A DNA stretch of 64,000 bases from Candidatus Marinarcus aquaticus. Its GTDB lineage: Bacteria; Campylobacterota; Campylobacteria; Campylobacterales; Arcobacteraceae. Location: the NCBI RefSeq assembly GCF_004116335.1, contig NZ_PDKN01000001.1, positions 434,001-498,000 on the forward strand. The letters run 5' to 3'. Position numbers and translations under genes: made by a program. The notes below the pieces were generated by a model. That model saw only the letters and a list, made by a program, of their open reading frames with translations, was not told where the DNA came from and searched no databases. Positions within the stretch are counted from its first letter, which is position 1, and each line of letters starts with the position of its first letter. Positions 18,988-29,431 of the stretch are shown here, one piece after another.

Positions 18988-20170
18988 GGGTCAATATCTC
19001 TTTTATTTTTTTATGTGCATGAATATTGGCACTGCTTGGCACGGGATTGCCTTGGAAATAGTACGCTTTTCCATTGTCTATTTTGATATATTTGGTCAAA
19101 GGACGGTTAAAACTTCCTAGCGTTAATTGAATTAAACCACTCTTTTCATCGATTTCAAAGATATCTTCGACATGCACCACATAATCCTCTTCAACAATTG
19201 CTTTAGAAGGAATGTTGTTTTTGATGTAGTTAAAATCAAGCTCTTTATCAAAATTGAAATCTTTATCGATGGTAATTTCTTCATCCATTTGTTGACACTC
19301 TAAGACCACATCATAGATATGTTTGCCTTGTTTTTTCCATCGATCTTCATATTTACTTGAAACTTTCAGATCTTTATTAATATCAATGGTGATTCTGCCT
19401 TTAGGAAGATGCGTGAGCAAGTCAGTACAGTAATCAAAATATTTACGACTATCGGTTCTTAGTTCCAGTGTTCCACCTATATTGAGTATTCGTAAGGCTT
19501 CATTGATGAACTCAGTACTATAAACACGGCGGTGTGGCTTCTTATCCCAAGGTACAGGGAAGTGTACAAAGATTTTGCTCACTGAGTTTGATTTGATAAA
19601 CTCCATGAACAATCGCGCATCATAGTTCACGGCTAAGATGTTGGTTAAGCCTTGAATTTTTACTTGCTTAAGCATCTGCTCTATGGAGGGTGTATGAATC
19701 TCTAAACCAATAAATTGCACATCGAGGTTCTCTTTTGCTTGGTGTAAAAGGTGTCGACCGCTTCCAAATCCAATCTCAATTTGAATCTCTTTTGTTGTAT
19801 CAAACTCATTGACAAAGTAGTCAATCTCTTTAAGATACTCTTTTTGTGGTTCAACTTTTTGAGAGAAGTTTTGCGTGTTTGCAAACTCTATGTGCGCTTC
19901 TGTGGCTTTTGCATAAGCATTGATGGCATCTTTTACAATGGTTACGGGTGTAACACGGGTTACTTTATCGGCTTTTAAAAGTTGATGCTCTTTTTTCTCT
20001 TTGAGTGTAAGTAAAAACTCTTTGTTGTCATGGGTAATACCGATTTTGTATTCGGTTTTTCTTGGTTTTTGGGTGAAATTATATGATGCAGCAATAAAGT
20101 TAAAAGCAACCCCATCACATTGTGATGGGAGCTCTAACGTTTTGCTTTTACTGAAAACTATATGGGGCAT
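18980..20170 (-). CDS. trmB: tRNA (guanine-N7-)-methyltransferase
   Basis: SAM-dependent enzyme that makes m7G46 in tRNA. The SAM loop EIGFGSGRHLLHQAKE is preceded by about 130 extra N-terminal residues and followed by VHFPVPWDKKPHRRVYS, the TrmB-specific motif. About 100 extra C-terminal residues bring it to 396 aa against 239 in E. coli. I regard this long architecture as characteristic of Campylobacterota. It sits 8 bases downstream of the Fn3 lipoprotein gene and overlaps ftsE. Confidence 0.92.
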   Translation of the reverse strand: MPHIVFSKSKTLELPSQCDGVAFNFIAASYNFTQKPRKTEYKIGITHDNKEFLLTLKEKKEHQLLKADKVTRVTPVTIVKDAINAYAKATEAHIEFANTQNFSQKVEPQKEYLKEIDYFVNEFDTTKEIQIEIGFGSGRHLLHQAKENLDVQFIGLEIHTPSIEQMLKQVKIQGLTNILAVNYDARLFMEFIKSNSVSKIFVHFPVPWDKKPHRRVYSTEFINEALRILNIGGTLELRTDSRKYFDYCTDLLTHLPKGRITIDINKDLKVSSKYEDRWKKQGKHIYDVVLECQQMDEEITIDKDFNFDKELDFNYIKNNIPSKAIVEEDYVVHVEDIFEIDEKSGLIQLTLGSFNRPLTKYIKIDNGKAYYFQGNPVPSSANIHAHKKIKEILTHD

Positions 20171-20178
20171 TGGTTGTA

Positions 20179-21453
20179 CTATTTCTCACTTAATTTTGGA
20201 AGTGTCAATGAAACAGCTTCTGTTTTATCAGATGGAATACCGTTTTCATCGATTGATTGTAATGCATAGGTATATTCGATACCTCGTACAATATCCCTGT
20301 CTTCAAATCGTAAATCATTGACCCCAGAGATTTTAATGGTTTTAGAGCTCATAAAGCCTTCCTTAACTGTTTTATATACGGTGTATGAGACTGCTCTGCT
20401 GTCACCGCTTTGCCAGTTTAAAATCGCTTTTTCACCTTGGATTTGTGCTAAAGTAATGATGGGTTTATTCAACTTTGGAAGTGTACTACCCATCGTTGAG
20501 TTCATTAAAAGAGCACTCTCTAAGTTATCTTTATCCACAGCTGTTACTTTATAGAATCGGTGTTTTCCATCTTCATTGATCACATCTTCATAGGTTGTTG
20601 CGGTATTAGGGAATTTTTTAAGAATATCAAAACTTCCATCCGCACTGTTGTTATAGTACAAATTGTAACCAATCACATCTTCTGTTGGTGATGGCTCCCA
20701 AGTTACAATGATTTTTCTTGGTAAATCATTGGTGGCGTGTACTTTGTTTGCTGGAAGTGGCAGAGGTTTTGTTTGTGCTCGTACAATTTCACTTGGCATG
20801 GATTTAATGCCATCAAAAGTAACCGCCGTTAATCGGTACATATAGACCACATTGTCTTTGAGTTTTGTATCAATATACTCCACTTGAAGTCGTCCATCAA
20901 GTGTCGCTATCTCTTCCCATTTGGCTGTTGTAGGAGTGGTTCTCTCTAAAATATAGGCTTTAATTCGTTCACTTTCATGTGGTCGCCACAATATTTTCAC
21001 TTGTCGTGGCATGTTACTGATCGCTTGAATAAAAGAGACAGGTGCTGGTACAGGAAGTGTTTGTGCACTGTATGCTGTGGTTGGTTTTGATTCACTGGAT
21101 TGTGGCGTTGCACTGGCAATGGCATAAAGGTATCGTGAGTTAGGCTCTAACTTTGTGTCCACGTAGTGTGTGGCGTATCGGTTGGGTACAAATGTGATTC
21201 GTTTGAGTTTTTGTCCCTCTTCATTCATGTTTGCTCTGTAAACATAATATCCATTTACACGTAGGTCATCCACTTTTTGCCACTCAAAGGCAATGGCTGT
21301 AATATCAGGAATCGTTCGAATAGAGTTTGAATCTACAGCTTCTAAAGTGTTATCAATTCGTGGTTTTGATGGCTCAGTTAAATTGGTTGTTGTACACCCA
21401 CTAATGAGCAGAACTAAAAGAATTGATGATGTAAGTTTGATTAATTTTGTCAC
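20179..21453 (-). CDS. Fibronectin type III repeat lipoprotein
   Basis: A 424-aa secreted lipoprotein with lipobox LLISGC, followed by four Fn3-like beta-sandwich repeats (recurring PxxxxIxWxxSxxxxVxGYxxY patterns and tyrosine-corner motifs such as YLYAIAS, YMYRLTA, HRFYKVTA, YTYALQS). No catalytic motif is seen; it probably acts as an envelope scaffold or adhesin. It begins at a GTG with GGAGG immediately upstream, inside the 3' end of the pseudouridine synthase gene (53-base overlap). trmB follows 8 bases later. Confidence 0.85.
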   Translation of the reverse strand: MTKLIKLTSSILLVLLISGCTTTNLTEPSKPRIDNTLEAVDSNSIRTIPDITAIAFEWQKVDDLRVNGYYVYRANMNEEGQKLKRITFVPNRYATHYVDTKLEPNSRYLYAIASATPQSSESKPTTAYSAQTLPVPAPVSFIQAISNMPRQVKILWRPHESERIKAYILERTTPTTAKWEEIATLDGRLQVEYIDTKLKDNVVYMYRLTAVTFDGIKSMPSEIVRAQTKPLPLPANKVHATNDLPRKIIVTWEPSPTEDVIGYNLYYNNSADGSFDILKKFPNTATTYEDVINEDGKHRFYKVTAVDKDNLESALLMNSTMGSTLPKLNKPIITLAQIQGEKAILNWQSGDSRAVSYTVYKTVKEGFMSSKTIKISGVNDLRFEDRDIVRGIEYTYALQSIDENGIPSDKTEAVSLTLPKLSEK

Positions 21454-22363
21454 AAATTTCCTCCGTGTTAAAGTTATTTTCTAAAAATGTGGTCATGTCA
21501 TTTTCTAATGGAGCTGTAAAGTTCATCTCTCTTTTTGTCAATGGATGAATCAAATACAGAGAATATGCATGCAAGTATACTCTATTTATTTTATTGAATT
21601 CACCCTTAAAACCATATAAATTATCCCCTAAAATATGCCTATTTATAGAGCTTAGATGCACTCTTATTTGATGTGTTCTGCCTGTAAAAAGTTTGGCACT
21701 GATAAGTTCATATTTTTCATTTTTTGAAAGCGCCATTTTATTAAAGGCAGACTTTGCAAATCGTCCGTTTTCAACCACACCCATTTTTAATCGGTTATGA
21801 GGATTTCTTCCTATGGGTTTTTCAATAATCACATTTTCTTTGAGTGGTAAATCAATGATGGCTAAATAGTATCGACCCATCGATTTGTCTTGAAGTTGCT
21901 CACTTAAAAACTGGTGGGCTTCATTGGTTTTTGCTACCACCATCACACCACTGGTACCTTTATCTAAACGATGCACAATTCCGTGTCGCTCTTCTCCACT
22001 GATGGTAGAAAGAGAGATGTTTTGATGTTTGAGCCAATCCACAAGTGTGGGTTCACTGACACTTGGGGCATCATGCACAATCAGATTGGATGGTTTATTG
22101 ATGACCAGTATTGAGTCATCTTCATAGAGTATTTCAACATCAAAGTCAATTGCTTGGGCCTCTTTTTTCTCTACTTGCGGAAATGTTACATCTACACTTT
22201 GTTCCTCTTTGAGTTTGAGTCCTGTTTTGGTGCAGATTTTGCCATCAACTTTGACACACTCTTTTTTAATAAGTTGTTCAATTTGATTTCGTGTTTCATC
22301 CAATTGTAAAGAAAGAAACTTATCCAGTCGATTGGGGCTTGAAACAATAAAGTTTTTATTCAT
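21401..22363 (-). CDS. RluA/RluD family pseudouridine synthase
   Basis: A 320-aa RNA-modifying enzyme that isomerises uridine to pseudouridine in rRNA (RluD type) or tRNA. An N-terminal S4 RNA-binding domain (RLDKFLSLQLDETRNQIEQLIKK) is followed by the catalytic motif HRLDKGTSGVMVVAKT, with the essential Asp in RLD, and FTGRTHQIRVHL. The specific target cannot be assigned. First gene of the long minus-strand chain down to the envC-like gene, and divergent from rodA. Confidence 0.9.
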   Translation of the reverse strand: MNKNFIVSSPNRLDKFLSLQLDETRNQIEQLIKKECVKVDGKICTKTGLKLKEEQSVDVTFPQVEKKEAQAIDFDVEILYEDDSILVINKPSNLIVHDAPSVSEPTLVDWLKHQNISLSTISGEERHGIVHRLDKGTSGVMVVAKTNEAHQFLSEQLQDKSMGRYYLAIIDLPLKENVIIEKPIGRNPHNRLKMGVVENGRFAKSAFNKMALSKNEKYELISAKLFTGRTHQIRVHLSSINRHILGDNLYGFKGEFNKINRVYLHAYSLYLIHPLTKREMNFTAPLENDMTTFLENNFNTEEICDKINQTYIINSFSSAH

Positions 22364-22382
22364 ATTTTGCTACTCTTTCACT

Positions 22383-23489
22383 ATGCGATTATTTGATAAA
22401 AGAATTATTTCACATTTTGATCATATTTTAGTATTTTTAGTATTGCCACTGATTTTTTTGTCACATCATTTAATCAATGAAACAAATGAAATCTTAGCAC
22501 AAAAACAGTTAATATACTTTTCGATATCGGCGATACTGTTTATATTTGTATTTTTTTTGCCCATACGAAATAACTTACGAATCATCCCCTTTTTTTATTG
22601 GATAGGAATTATTCTTTTGTTGGCTGTTGAGTTTGTGGGAGTCACTAAACTTGGAGCTACACGTTGGTTGCCCATACCCTTTGTGAATGCCACCTTGCAA
22701 CCCTCAGAGTTAATCAAACCCATTTTTCTTCTTATGATTGGGTATTTGGTCTATCAAAACCCACCACCCAAAGGGGGGTATAAACTTAAAGAGTTTATTC
22801 ATATTTCGTTTTATATTCTGCTTCCCTTTGTATTGATTGCCAAAGAGCCAGATTTGGGAACGGCACTTGTTCTTTTATTAGTGGGGTATGGTACGCTTTT
22901 TGTCGTGGGTGTGCGTTGGAAGATTTGGGCGACTATTTTTATTGTGATAGCATTGGCATCCCCTTTAATTTACACCTATTTAATCAAAGATTATCAGAAA
23001 AAAAGAATCACTGATTTTATTTCAGATGAACCCAGTTATCACGTACAGCAATCGATCATTGCCATTGGTTCAGGTGGATTGTTTGGGAAAGACCAAGAAG
23101 ATGCCACACAAACGCAGTTGAAGTTTTTGCCTATTGCAACGAGTGATTTTATCTTTGCGTATTATGTTGAACGATATGGTTTTATAGGAGCATTGGGATT
23201 GATTCTGATTTATTTGTTGCTCATAACACACCTGCTTTCTATGAACTACTCCTCCAAAGATGACTATCTTGTACGGGCCTTTGCTTCAGGTTTAGGGCTA
23301 CTGATATTTTTTAATATGAGCATCAATATTTTAATGGTCTTAGGGTTTGCTCCTGTAGTAGGGCTTCCTTTGCCTATTTTTTCTTATGGAGGAAGTTCGT
23401 TTATCACCTTTATTGTAATTATGGCAATTTTAGAAAACTTGTTGGCATTCAGATATAAAGATTTGTATAACTACGAACGAAAGTTATAA
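22383..23489 (+). CDS. rodA: Rod-shape determining protein RodA (SEDS glycosyltransferase)
   Basis: A polytopic membrane protein (368 aa, about 10 helices) of the SEDS family, which polymerises peptidoglycan glycan strands with a partner class B PBP during elongation. SEDS features visible are KEPDLGTALVLL, DFIFAYYVERYGFIGAL and the C-terminal GLPLPIFSYGGSSFI signature. The start is ATG 22383; upstream in-frame codons run into the divergent gene. It overlaps the convergent SpoIIAA-like gene by 6 bases. Confidence 0.92.
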   Translation: MRLFDKRIISHFDHILVFLVLPLIFLSHHLINETNEILAQKQLIYFSISAILFIFVFFLPIRNNLRIIPFFYWIGIILLLAVEFVGVTKLGATRWLPIPFVNATLQPSELIKPIFLLMIGYLVYQNPPPKGGYKLKEFIHISFYILLPFVLIAKEPDLGTALVLLLVGYGTLFVVGVRWKIWATIFIVIALASPLIYTYLIKDYQKKRITDFISDEPSYHVQQSIIAIGSGGLFGKDQEDATQTQLKFLPIATSDFIFAYYVERYGFIGALGLILIYLLLITHLLSMNYSSKDDYLVRAFASGLGLLIFFNMSINILMVLGFAPVVGLPLPIFSYGGSSFITFIVIMAILENLLAFRYKDLYNYERKL

Positions 23490-23873
23490 CTCTAACCAAA
23501 GCATCGCTTCTGAGATATCTTCAAAATATTGCATATCTGCACATGTAAACCAGTTGGATATTTTAATTAAGCGCTCTTCCCACTCTTTACTTCCAACATA
23601 AGCTACTTTAATAAACTCTTTGTTGTGTTTTAATCCCAGTTTTAAATCATCCCATGCAGCATGTAAATCCCAACCATCAAAATCACGTGCATCAATCAAG
23701 GCTTTAATTTGAGCTTGCTGAACGCCTTGTACAGCATTATCCAACAATGGTGTTATGATTTCATAATCCTCGTGTGTCAGTCTACCTTTAATGACCAATT
23801 TCATATAAAACTCATTGTTGAGACGATGTAAACCAATACTTAAACCGTGTTCTAGTACAGAATTGCTCATCAT
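23484..23873 (-). CDS. SpoIIAA-like (STAS/SEC14-fold) protein
   Basis: A 129-aa soluble protein matching the SpoIIAA-like family: a beta-rich N-terminal half (FYMKLVIKGRLTHEDYEIITPLLD), then ALIDARDFDGWDLHAAWDDLKLGLKHNKEFIKVAYVG. Members are small single-domain proteins of unknown role, sometimes tied to lipid or carrier binding. It overlaps the 3' end of rodA tail to tail. Confidence 0.8.
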   Translation of the reverse strand: MMSNSVLEHGLSIGLHRLNNEFYMKLVIKGRLTHEDYEIITPLLDNAVQGVQQAQIKALIDARDFDGWDLHAAWDDLKLGLKHNKEFIKVAYVGSKEWEERLIKISNWFTCADMQYFEDISEAMLWLEL

Positions 23874-23888
23874 AACTCCTTTTTTGTG

Positions 23889-24677
23889 TTAATAAAAGTT
23901 TCCAAAATAGTTGACATAAATTTTTATTTTTGTGGGTTCTTTAGGTCTTGGATAATCTTTATACGCAATTTTTATGGTCTCAATCGTGTTTTCATCCAGT
24001 GAAGTGGAACCAGAAGAACTGCTCAATCTTAAATCTGAGATATCTCCATTGGGATAGAGTATGAACTCTACGATATTGGTTCCTTGTTGTTTTAAACGTA
24101 TGGCCAAATAGGGGTATCGTAAATAGTGCTCTGTGATGCGCCCAATATCCCGTAAGTTGTTTTTTAAAAATATTTTCTGAACTTCTGTAAAAGAGTTGTA
24201 CTCTTCTCCATAGAGTTTAAGATAACTTTTAGTGATTTGATCGAGCATATTATAGTCCATATTGGGTGCAACCATGTAATCAGAGAGATTCTCTTTTTGA
24301 AGTTTTTTTTGAGCTTTTTGCAAATCAGTTTGGGCTTTGTTAGGCAGTGGCTTCATGTAGTTTGGAATGGCTTCAGATTTAACCGTGGGTTTAGGTACCG
24401 TTTTTTTTGCCTCTTTAACCACCGGTCGTTTGGGCTGTGGTTTTTGTTCTTTTACTTTTTTAAGTGGCTTTGGAGGTTCTTTTTTTTCAACTGCTTTTTT
24501 AGGTTCAGGCTCTTTTTTGGCTTGTTGCAGTTTGACAAAACGTACATTGGAAGCTTGAACTTTTTTATCTGCTTTATTTTGTGCAGAGTCTTTATTGACT
24601 GGTGTCACTTTATAGTTGGATAAAAAAAGAATATGAATAATTATTGATAAAATAAGTGCATATATGAGGTTTTTCAT
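23889..24677 (-). CDS. TonB C-terminal domain protein
   Basis: A 262-aa energy-transducing protein with one N-terminal membrane anchor (LIYALILSIIIHILFLSNY). A Lys/Pro/Glu-rich periplasm-spanning stretch (about 45-115) follows, and then a TonB C-terminal fold ending in YPRPKEPTKIKIYVNYF. No exbB/exbD are adjacent, unlike the tonB at 60.8 kb. ATG 24677 is chosen because the hydrophobic anchor then sits at the N-terminus; the open frame extends further upstream into the hemL leader region. Divergent from hemL. Confidence 0.83.
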   Translation of the reverse strand: MKNLIYALILSIIIHILFLSNYKVTPVNKDSAQNKADKKVQASNVRFVKLQQAKKEPEPKKAVEKKEPPKPLKKVKEQKPQPKRPVVKEAKKTVPKPTVKSEAIPNYMKPLPNKAQTDLQKAQKKLQKENLSDYMVAPNMDYNMLDQITKSYLKLYGEEYNSFTEVQKIFLKNNLRDIGRITEHYLRYPYLAIRLKQQGTNIVEFILYPNGDISDLRLSSSSGSTSLDENTIETIKIAYKDYPRPKEPTKIKIYVNYFGNFY

Positions 24678-24774
24678 GGGTAGATTATAGTACAATGTTG
24701 CTTTTAAATTACTCCAAGACACAAAGAAAATTCTTAAAGTGATGGAGAGAAAAACTATTAATAGGATTAAAATG

Positions 24775-26055
24775 ATGTATGATAAATCGCTCAAAGCATA
24801 TGAAGAAGCACAATCAGTTATTCCAGGTGGAGTTGACTCACCTGTAAGAGCATTCAAAAGTGTAGGAGGAGTACCTCCTTTTATTGACCGAGGTGAAGGA
24901 TCATATTTAGTTGATATTGATGGAAACAGATATTTGGATTTTGTTCAAAGTTGGGGACCTCTTATTTTTGGACACTGTGATAAAGATATTGAAGAAGCTG
25001 TTTTAAACACAGTGAAAAAAGGGTTGAGTTTTGGTGCACCCACAGAACTTGAAACAAAGCTTGCAGCTGAAATTGTTGAGATGTATGAGAACATCGATAA
25101 AGTTCGATTTGTAAGTTCTGGAACAGAAGCAACCATGTCTGCTATCAGACTTGCTCGTGGGGTAACAGGGAAAAATGACATCATTAAATTTGAAGGGTGT
25201 TATCACGGGCACTCGGATTCACTTTTAGTACAAGCAGGTTCAGGTCTTGCGACCTTTGGAGCACCAAGCTCTCCAGGTGTGCCAGCAGACTTAACCAAAC
25301 ACACCCTTTTATGTGAGTACAACAACATTGAGAATTTAAAAAAATGTTTTAAAGACTCAAACGATATTGCGTGTATCATCATTGAACCCATTGCAGGAAA
25401 CATGGGATTAGTTCCAGCAACTAAAGAGTTTTTACAAACGTGTCGAGAGCTGTGTGATGCCCATGGTGCATTGTTGATTTTTGATGAAGTCATGTCAGGC
25501 TTCAGAGCTTCATTAACTGGAGCACATGGATTAGTTGAGCAAAATGCAGATATCATTACTTTTGGTAAAGTGATTGGTGCCGGGATGCCTGTTGGAGCGT
25601 TTGCAGCTTCTAAAGCCATCATGTCTCACTTAAGCCCAGAAGGTACGGTGTATCAAGCAGGGACACTCAGCGGTAATCCAGTAGCCATGGCGGCAGGACT
25701 TGTGAGTTTACGAAAACTAAAAAGTAACCCATCTGTTTACACTGAGCTAGAAGCGAAATCTCAACGATTGGTCAATGGACTTAAAGAAGCAGCAACAAAA
25801 CACAATATTCCTTTACAAGTTGGAACACGAGGAAGCATGTTTGGCTTTTTCTTTTGTGAGAAGATGCCCAATAACTTCAAAGAAGTAGGGGAGTGTGACT
25901 TCGAACGATTTGCAACTTTCCACCAAGAGATGTTAAAACGAGGTTTCTATTTTGCGTGCAGTCAGTATGAAGTTGGATTTATGTGTACAACCATTACCAA
26001 TGATGAAATTGATGCATGCATCACTGCAGCCGATGAAATTATGGAGACTTTATGA
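24775..26055 (+). CDS. hemL: Glutamate-1-semialdehyde 2,1-aminomutase
   Basis: PLP enzyme (426 aa) that makes 5-aminolevulinate in the C5 haem pathway. Visible motifs are [52 protein letters not shown] and [16 protein letters not shown], which holds the PLP lysine. ATG 24775 (or the ATG 3 bases before it) follows AGGATT. The stop overlaps the AtpZ-like start (ATGA), so the downstream membrane genes are coupled to it. Confidence 0.96.
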   Translation: MYDKSLKAYEEAQSVIPGGVDSPVRAFKSVGGVPPFIDRGEGSYLVDIDGNRYLDFVQSWGPLIFGHCDKDIEEAVLNTVKKGLSFGAPTELETKLAAEIVEMYENIDKVRFVSSGTEATMSAIRLARGVTGKNDIIKFEGCYHGHSDSLLVQAGSGLATFGAPSSPGVPADLTKHTLLCEYNNIENLKKCFKDSNDIACIIIEPIAGNMGLVPATKEFLQTCRELCDAHGALLIFDEVMSGFRASLTGAHGLVEQNADIITFGKVIGAGMPVGAFAASKAIMSHLSPEGTVYQAGTLSGNPVAMAAGLVSLRKLKSNPSVYTELEAKSQRLVNGLKEAATKHNIPLQVGTRGSMFGFFFCEKMPNNFKEVGECDFERFATFHQEMLKRGFYFACSQYEVGFMCTTITNDEIDACITAADEIMETL

Positions 26056-26366
26056 GTAACGAAGAAGTAAACAAAAAACCCAAACACCAAGATAAGATTC
26101 AAGCCCTTGACTCTTTGTCTTTAGGTATTTCTATGGTTGTAGCCGTTGCTATGGGTGTAGGTATTGGAATGCTTTTAAAAGATTGGACGGGACAAACTTG
26201 GACGTTGTGGCTGGGAGTATTTTGGGGATTGGCAGCTGCGGGATTAAATATCTACAAAGCCTATAAACGAGCTCAAAAAACCTATGAAGGTTTAGAAAAT
26301 GATCCTCGATATGCCCACCGAGCTAAATATGGTGATAACGATAAAGATGACGACGACGATTATTAA
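26052..26366 (+). CDS. AtpZ/AtpI family membrane protein
   Basis: A 104-aa protein with two transmembrane helices ([17 protein letters not shown] and [18 protein letters not shown]) separated by KDWTG, as in the AtpZ/AtpI (ATPase gene 1) family that assists assembly or Mg/Ca transport of F-type ATP synthase. The tail is highly acidic and ends in a run of Asp. It overlaps hemL by 4 bases and the next gene by 20. No atp genes are nearby. Confidence 0.82.
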   Translation: MSNEEVNKKPKHQDKIQALDSLSLGISMVVAVAMGVGIGMLLKDWTGQTWTLWLGVFWGLAAAGLNIYKAYKRAQKTYEGLENDPRYAHRAKYGDNDKDDDDDY

Positions 26367-26901
26367 GCAATTTGTAAAAATTTACCTTATCTTAGATGTG
26401 GCAGTGATACTTGTTTGTATCATTGCCAATAACTATTTGTGGCTTTTAAATACACAAGTGGCATTTATATCTGCCATGTTAATCACTTTGGGTTCATTTT
26501 GGGGATATAAAAAAAATATTCAAAATCGTCTTAAAGGGGTAGAGACATCAAACAATGCTTTGGATGAGCAAGATGCGATTGATAAAATTGATGACCCTTT
26601 TGATTTATACTCTGAGATTAATGAAGAAAAAGAGCAGTACTCCGCTTCTGAAATCAAAGAGATCATCACACAAGAGAAGAAGAAAATCAAACAACACAGC
26701 ATTAAAAATGCCATTTTTTCTGCCAGTGGTTTTGCATCAGTCTATCGTATTCTAGGATACATGGTTTTGATTTTTGGATTTTTTGCTTTAAATAACAATG
26801 GCTTATTACATGTCTTTGCATATATTGCAGGGCTTCTTACAGTCACCCTTGCAACACTTGCTGTGAATCTCAGTTCAAAATCAGTGGCAGATCAATCGTA
26901 G
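26347..26901 (+). CDS. Hypothetical membrane protein
   Basis: A 184-aa inner-membrane protein with two N-terminal hydrophobic helices, a charged cytoplasmic middle (about 65-125) and two C-terminal helices. ATG 26347 lies inside the end of the AtpZ-like gene, 20 bases before that gene ends, so it is read in another frame through the Asp-coding repeat. It follows hemL and AtpZ and may help the same membrane process. Its 3' end overlaps the convergent PAS-like gene by 32 bases. Confidence 0.75.
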   Translation: MTTTIIKQFVKIYLILDVAVILVCIIANNYLWLLNTQVAFISAMLITLGSFWGYKKNIQNRLKGVETSNNALDEQDAIDKIDDPFDLYSEINEEKEQYSASEIKEIITQEKKKIKQHSIKNAIFSASGFASVYRILGYMVLIFGFFALNNNGLLHVFAYIAGLLTVTLATLAVNLSSKSVADQS

Positions 26902-27556
26902 CTTTTTTATCTTCAATGGTTAAAATGTAAGAGGAGTTTGAAGCATTATCCAGACTCTCTTGGAAGTTTAATTCACCATCACTGATAATCTCAATAGATA
27001 TCAGGGAGTACTTCTCATTATCAATTCGGATATACTCACCGATTTTTAGTTTGATGGATGTGGTGATAATCGTGCACTCATCAAATGATTCATAAATTTT
27101 TCCTATGACCTTTAGAAGCTCTGGAACCATCATTTTAAATTCAGGAATCGAGGGGTCATAGTTTTTAATGAAATTAATCTCTTTTTTGGTTTTTTGAGTA
27201 CTGATGTTCAAATCAACAATCGTAAAGATATTAGCAATCTCTCCATTTTTAGTAGAGATTTTATTCTCTTTTTTCACCATGGTTGATTTGTAGAGCTTGA
27301 TATGAAGTTCATCTTCATTTTCATAGCCCACAGTGATGGCATAAAATACATAGTTCTTTATAGGAAGATTGATGTAAGTTGTATTAAAGCCGTACGTCGC
27401 AGGCGCATATTTTATTGCGATATCGTATAGCTCTTTAGCGTCTATACGATTGAGCAAGAACTGCGCTTCTGCGTTTGAGTAAAGAAGTTTACCCGTATTC
27501 GAAAATGTAATTATCGGGTTTAGATCAAGTTCAACCCAGTTTTCAAAAAAATTCAT
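26870..27556 (-). CDS. PAS-like hypothetical protein
   Basis: A 228-aa soluble protein. The N-terminal 85 residues look like a PAS fold (LNPIITFSNTGKLLYSNAEAQFLLNRIDAKELYDIA, then YVFYAITVGYENEDELHIKLYK). The rest is a beta-rich region without recognisable output domain. It starts 9 bases downstream of the rpoD stop on the same strand and is probably co-transcribed with it. I cannot name a function; a sensory or anti-sigma-like role would be speculation. Confidence 0.65.
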   Translation of the reverse strand: MNFFENWVELDLNPIITFSNTGKLLYSNAEAQFLLNRIDAKELYDIAIKYAPATYGFNTTYINLPIKNYVFYAITVGYENEDELHIKLYKSTMVKKENKISTKNGEIANIFTIVDLNISTQKTKKEINFIKNYDPSIPEFKMMVPELLKVIGKIYESFDECTIITTSIKLKIGEYIRIDNEKYSLISIEIISDGELNFQESLDNASNSSYILTIEDKKATIDLPLILN

Positions 27557-27565
27557 ATATTAAAA

Positions 27566-29431
27566 TTAACTCTCTACGTAATTTTTTAAATTTTTACCAA
27601 CTTTAGGGTGTTTTAACTTCTTAATTGCACGTGATTCTATCTGTCTTACACGCTCTCTGGTAACCGTAAGCTCTTTTCCAATCTCTTCAAGTGTTCGGTC
27701 ACTCTCATCATCCATAAGACCAAATCTCATTCTAACAACGGCTTGCTCTCGTTCATTCAATTGTCCAAGGATTTGATCAATTTGATTTTGTAAATCCTCT
27801 TTCATGATGTTATCAACGGGAGTTGGTGCTTTTTCATCTGGAACGAAGTCACCAAATTTACCATCATCATCAGACCCAATAGGTGCTTCAAGAGAAACCG
27901 GCTCTTTCGTGATTTTAATAACTTGTTTGACTTTATCCACTGGAAGACCCACTTCTTTTGCGATATCTTCTACATCGGGTTCTTTACCGTTCTCTTGGAT
28001 TCCTTTTCGGATGATTTTATTAATACGGTTAATGGTTTCAATCATGTGAATTGGAATACGAATGGTTCGTGCTTGGTCTGCAATCGCACGTGAGATGGCT
28101 TGTCGAATCCACCACGTTGCATACGTAGAGAATTTGTACCCTTTTTTGTATTCAAACTTATCCACGGCTTTCATTAATCCAATGTTTCCTTCTTGAATCA
28201 AGTCCAAAAATGGCAAGCCTCGGTTGGTGTAACGTTTCGCAATAGAAACAACGAGTCGTAAGTTTGATTTGGCCATACGTGTTTTGGCTTCATCGGTGAT
28301 TTTTTTACCCCGTTTAATCTGTTCTAAAACATCTTTTAACTCTTCAGGTTCTAAATCAAAGCCACCTTTACTCGCCTCTTTTGTTTGGAACAACTTCTTG
28401 ATTTCCATATAGGTAGAAACCATCGTTGCTTCAGGTACAGAAGCTGTAATTTGTGCTTTTGATAAGTTAATAATATTATCTAAAAGCTTTTGGTGGTTTT
28501 TCTCCAGAGTTTCGTTAAACAGTGGAAGTTTGTACTCCAATCGTTTGAGTTCTGAATCAAACCCAGTGTCAGATTTAAGTGCCGTTTCCATCGCTTTTAC
28601 GATCTCTGTAATGAGTTTAGACGTTGGTCCTAAATCAATCAATGCCTCTTTTAAGATCTTCTTTTTAAAGGCAATTGCAAGTTCGTGTTGCATGACATCT
28701 ACTTCATCGTTTGCGTCATATTCTGGCTCTTTTGCAATGAATTTCATCCAATCTTTTTTTGCTTTTTCTAACACTTTAAACGATGCAATAATTGCTTCCG
28801 CTCGTTTGTCAAGTTTCTTTTGTTTTTTAGAATCTTCTGGATTTTCATCATCATCGATATCGTCATCATCGTCGCTGTCGTTATCGTCATCAGAGTCATC
28901 ATCATTGTCTTCATCATCGAAGTTTTTAAAGAGCTCTTTTACTTTTCTCTCTCTGTTTACAAGAGGTTCTTTGTACTCTAAAATAAAATCGATTAAGTAT
29001 GGAACAGAGCAGATGGCATCTAAAATAACATCTTCACCTGTTTCAATTTTTTTTGAGATTTCAATCTCTTCCTCTTTCGTTAAAAGAGGGATTTGTCCCA
29101 TTTCACGTAAGTACATACGTACGGGTGAATCAGAACGACTCCACTCTAACAGCTCTTTATTTTTCAAAAGGTCGTAAACGTTATCTTCATTCTCTTTTTT
29201 GTTTCGTAAATCTTCTTTTCTTTTTGCTTCAGCTGCATTCATTCGTTTGGCTTGTTCTTGAGAAGAGATGAGTGTTACATTAAACAGTTGAACCAGTGCT
29301 AAAAGTTTTTTAACATTTGCACCTGATGGAGCCTTGGGAAAAATTTTGATTATCTTTTCATAGGTAAGTACTGAGTCTTTGTTATCTTTAACGATAGACT
29401 CGATTGCTTTATTTATGTCTTTAACTGCCAT
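27566..29431 (-). CDS. rpoD: Housekeeping sigma factor RpoD (sigma-70)
   Basis: Primary sigma factor (621 aa). It has region 1.1, region 1.2 ([21 protein letters not shown]) and region 2 ([41 protein letters not shown]...[12 protein letters not shown]). Regions 3 and 4 end in [30 protein letters not shown]. Between 1.2 and 2 lies a non-conserved insert containing an extreme acidic tract (22 Asp/Glu in residues 172-200). Divergent from leuD. Confidence 0.97.
   Translation of the reverse strand: MAVKDINKAIESIVKDNKDSVLTYEKIIKIFPKAPSGANVKKLLALVQLFNVTLISSQEQAKRMNAAEAKRKEDLRNKKENEDNVYDLLKNKELLEWSRSDSPVRMYLREMGQIPLLTKEEEIEISKKIETGEDVILDAICSVPYLIDFILEYKEPLVNRERKVKELFKNFDDEDNDDDSDDDNDSDDDDDIDDDENPEDSKKQKKLDKRAEAIIASFKVLEKAKKDWMKFIAKEPEYDANDEVDVMQHELAIAFKKKILKEALIDLGPTSKLITEIVKAMETALKSDTGFDSELKRLEYKLPLFNETLEKNHQKLLDNIINLSKAQITASVPEATMVSTYMEIKKLFQTKEASKGGFDLEPEELKDVLEQIKRGKKITDEAKTRMAKSNLRLVVSIAKRYTNRGLPFLDLIQEGNIGLMKAVDKFEYKKGYKFSTYATWWIRQAISRAIADQARTIRIPIHMIETINRINKIIRKGIQENGKEPDVEDIAKEVGLPVDKVKQVIKITKEPVSLEAPIGSDDDGKFGDFVPDEKAPTPVDNIMKEDLQNQIDQILGQLNEREQAVVRMRFGLMDDESDRTLEEIGKELTVTRERVRQIESRAIKKLKHPKVGKNLKNYVES

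Noticed and set aside
28530-29177. Long plus-strand frame (215 codons) opposite rpoD
   Set aside because: Ser/Phe-rich shadow of the rpoD coding strand, without ribosome site or motif.
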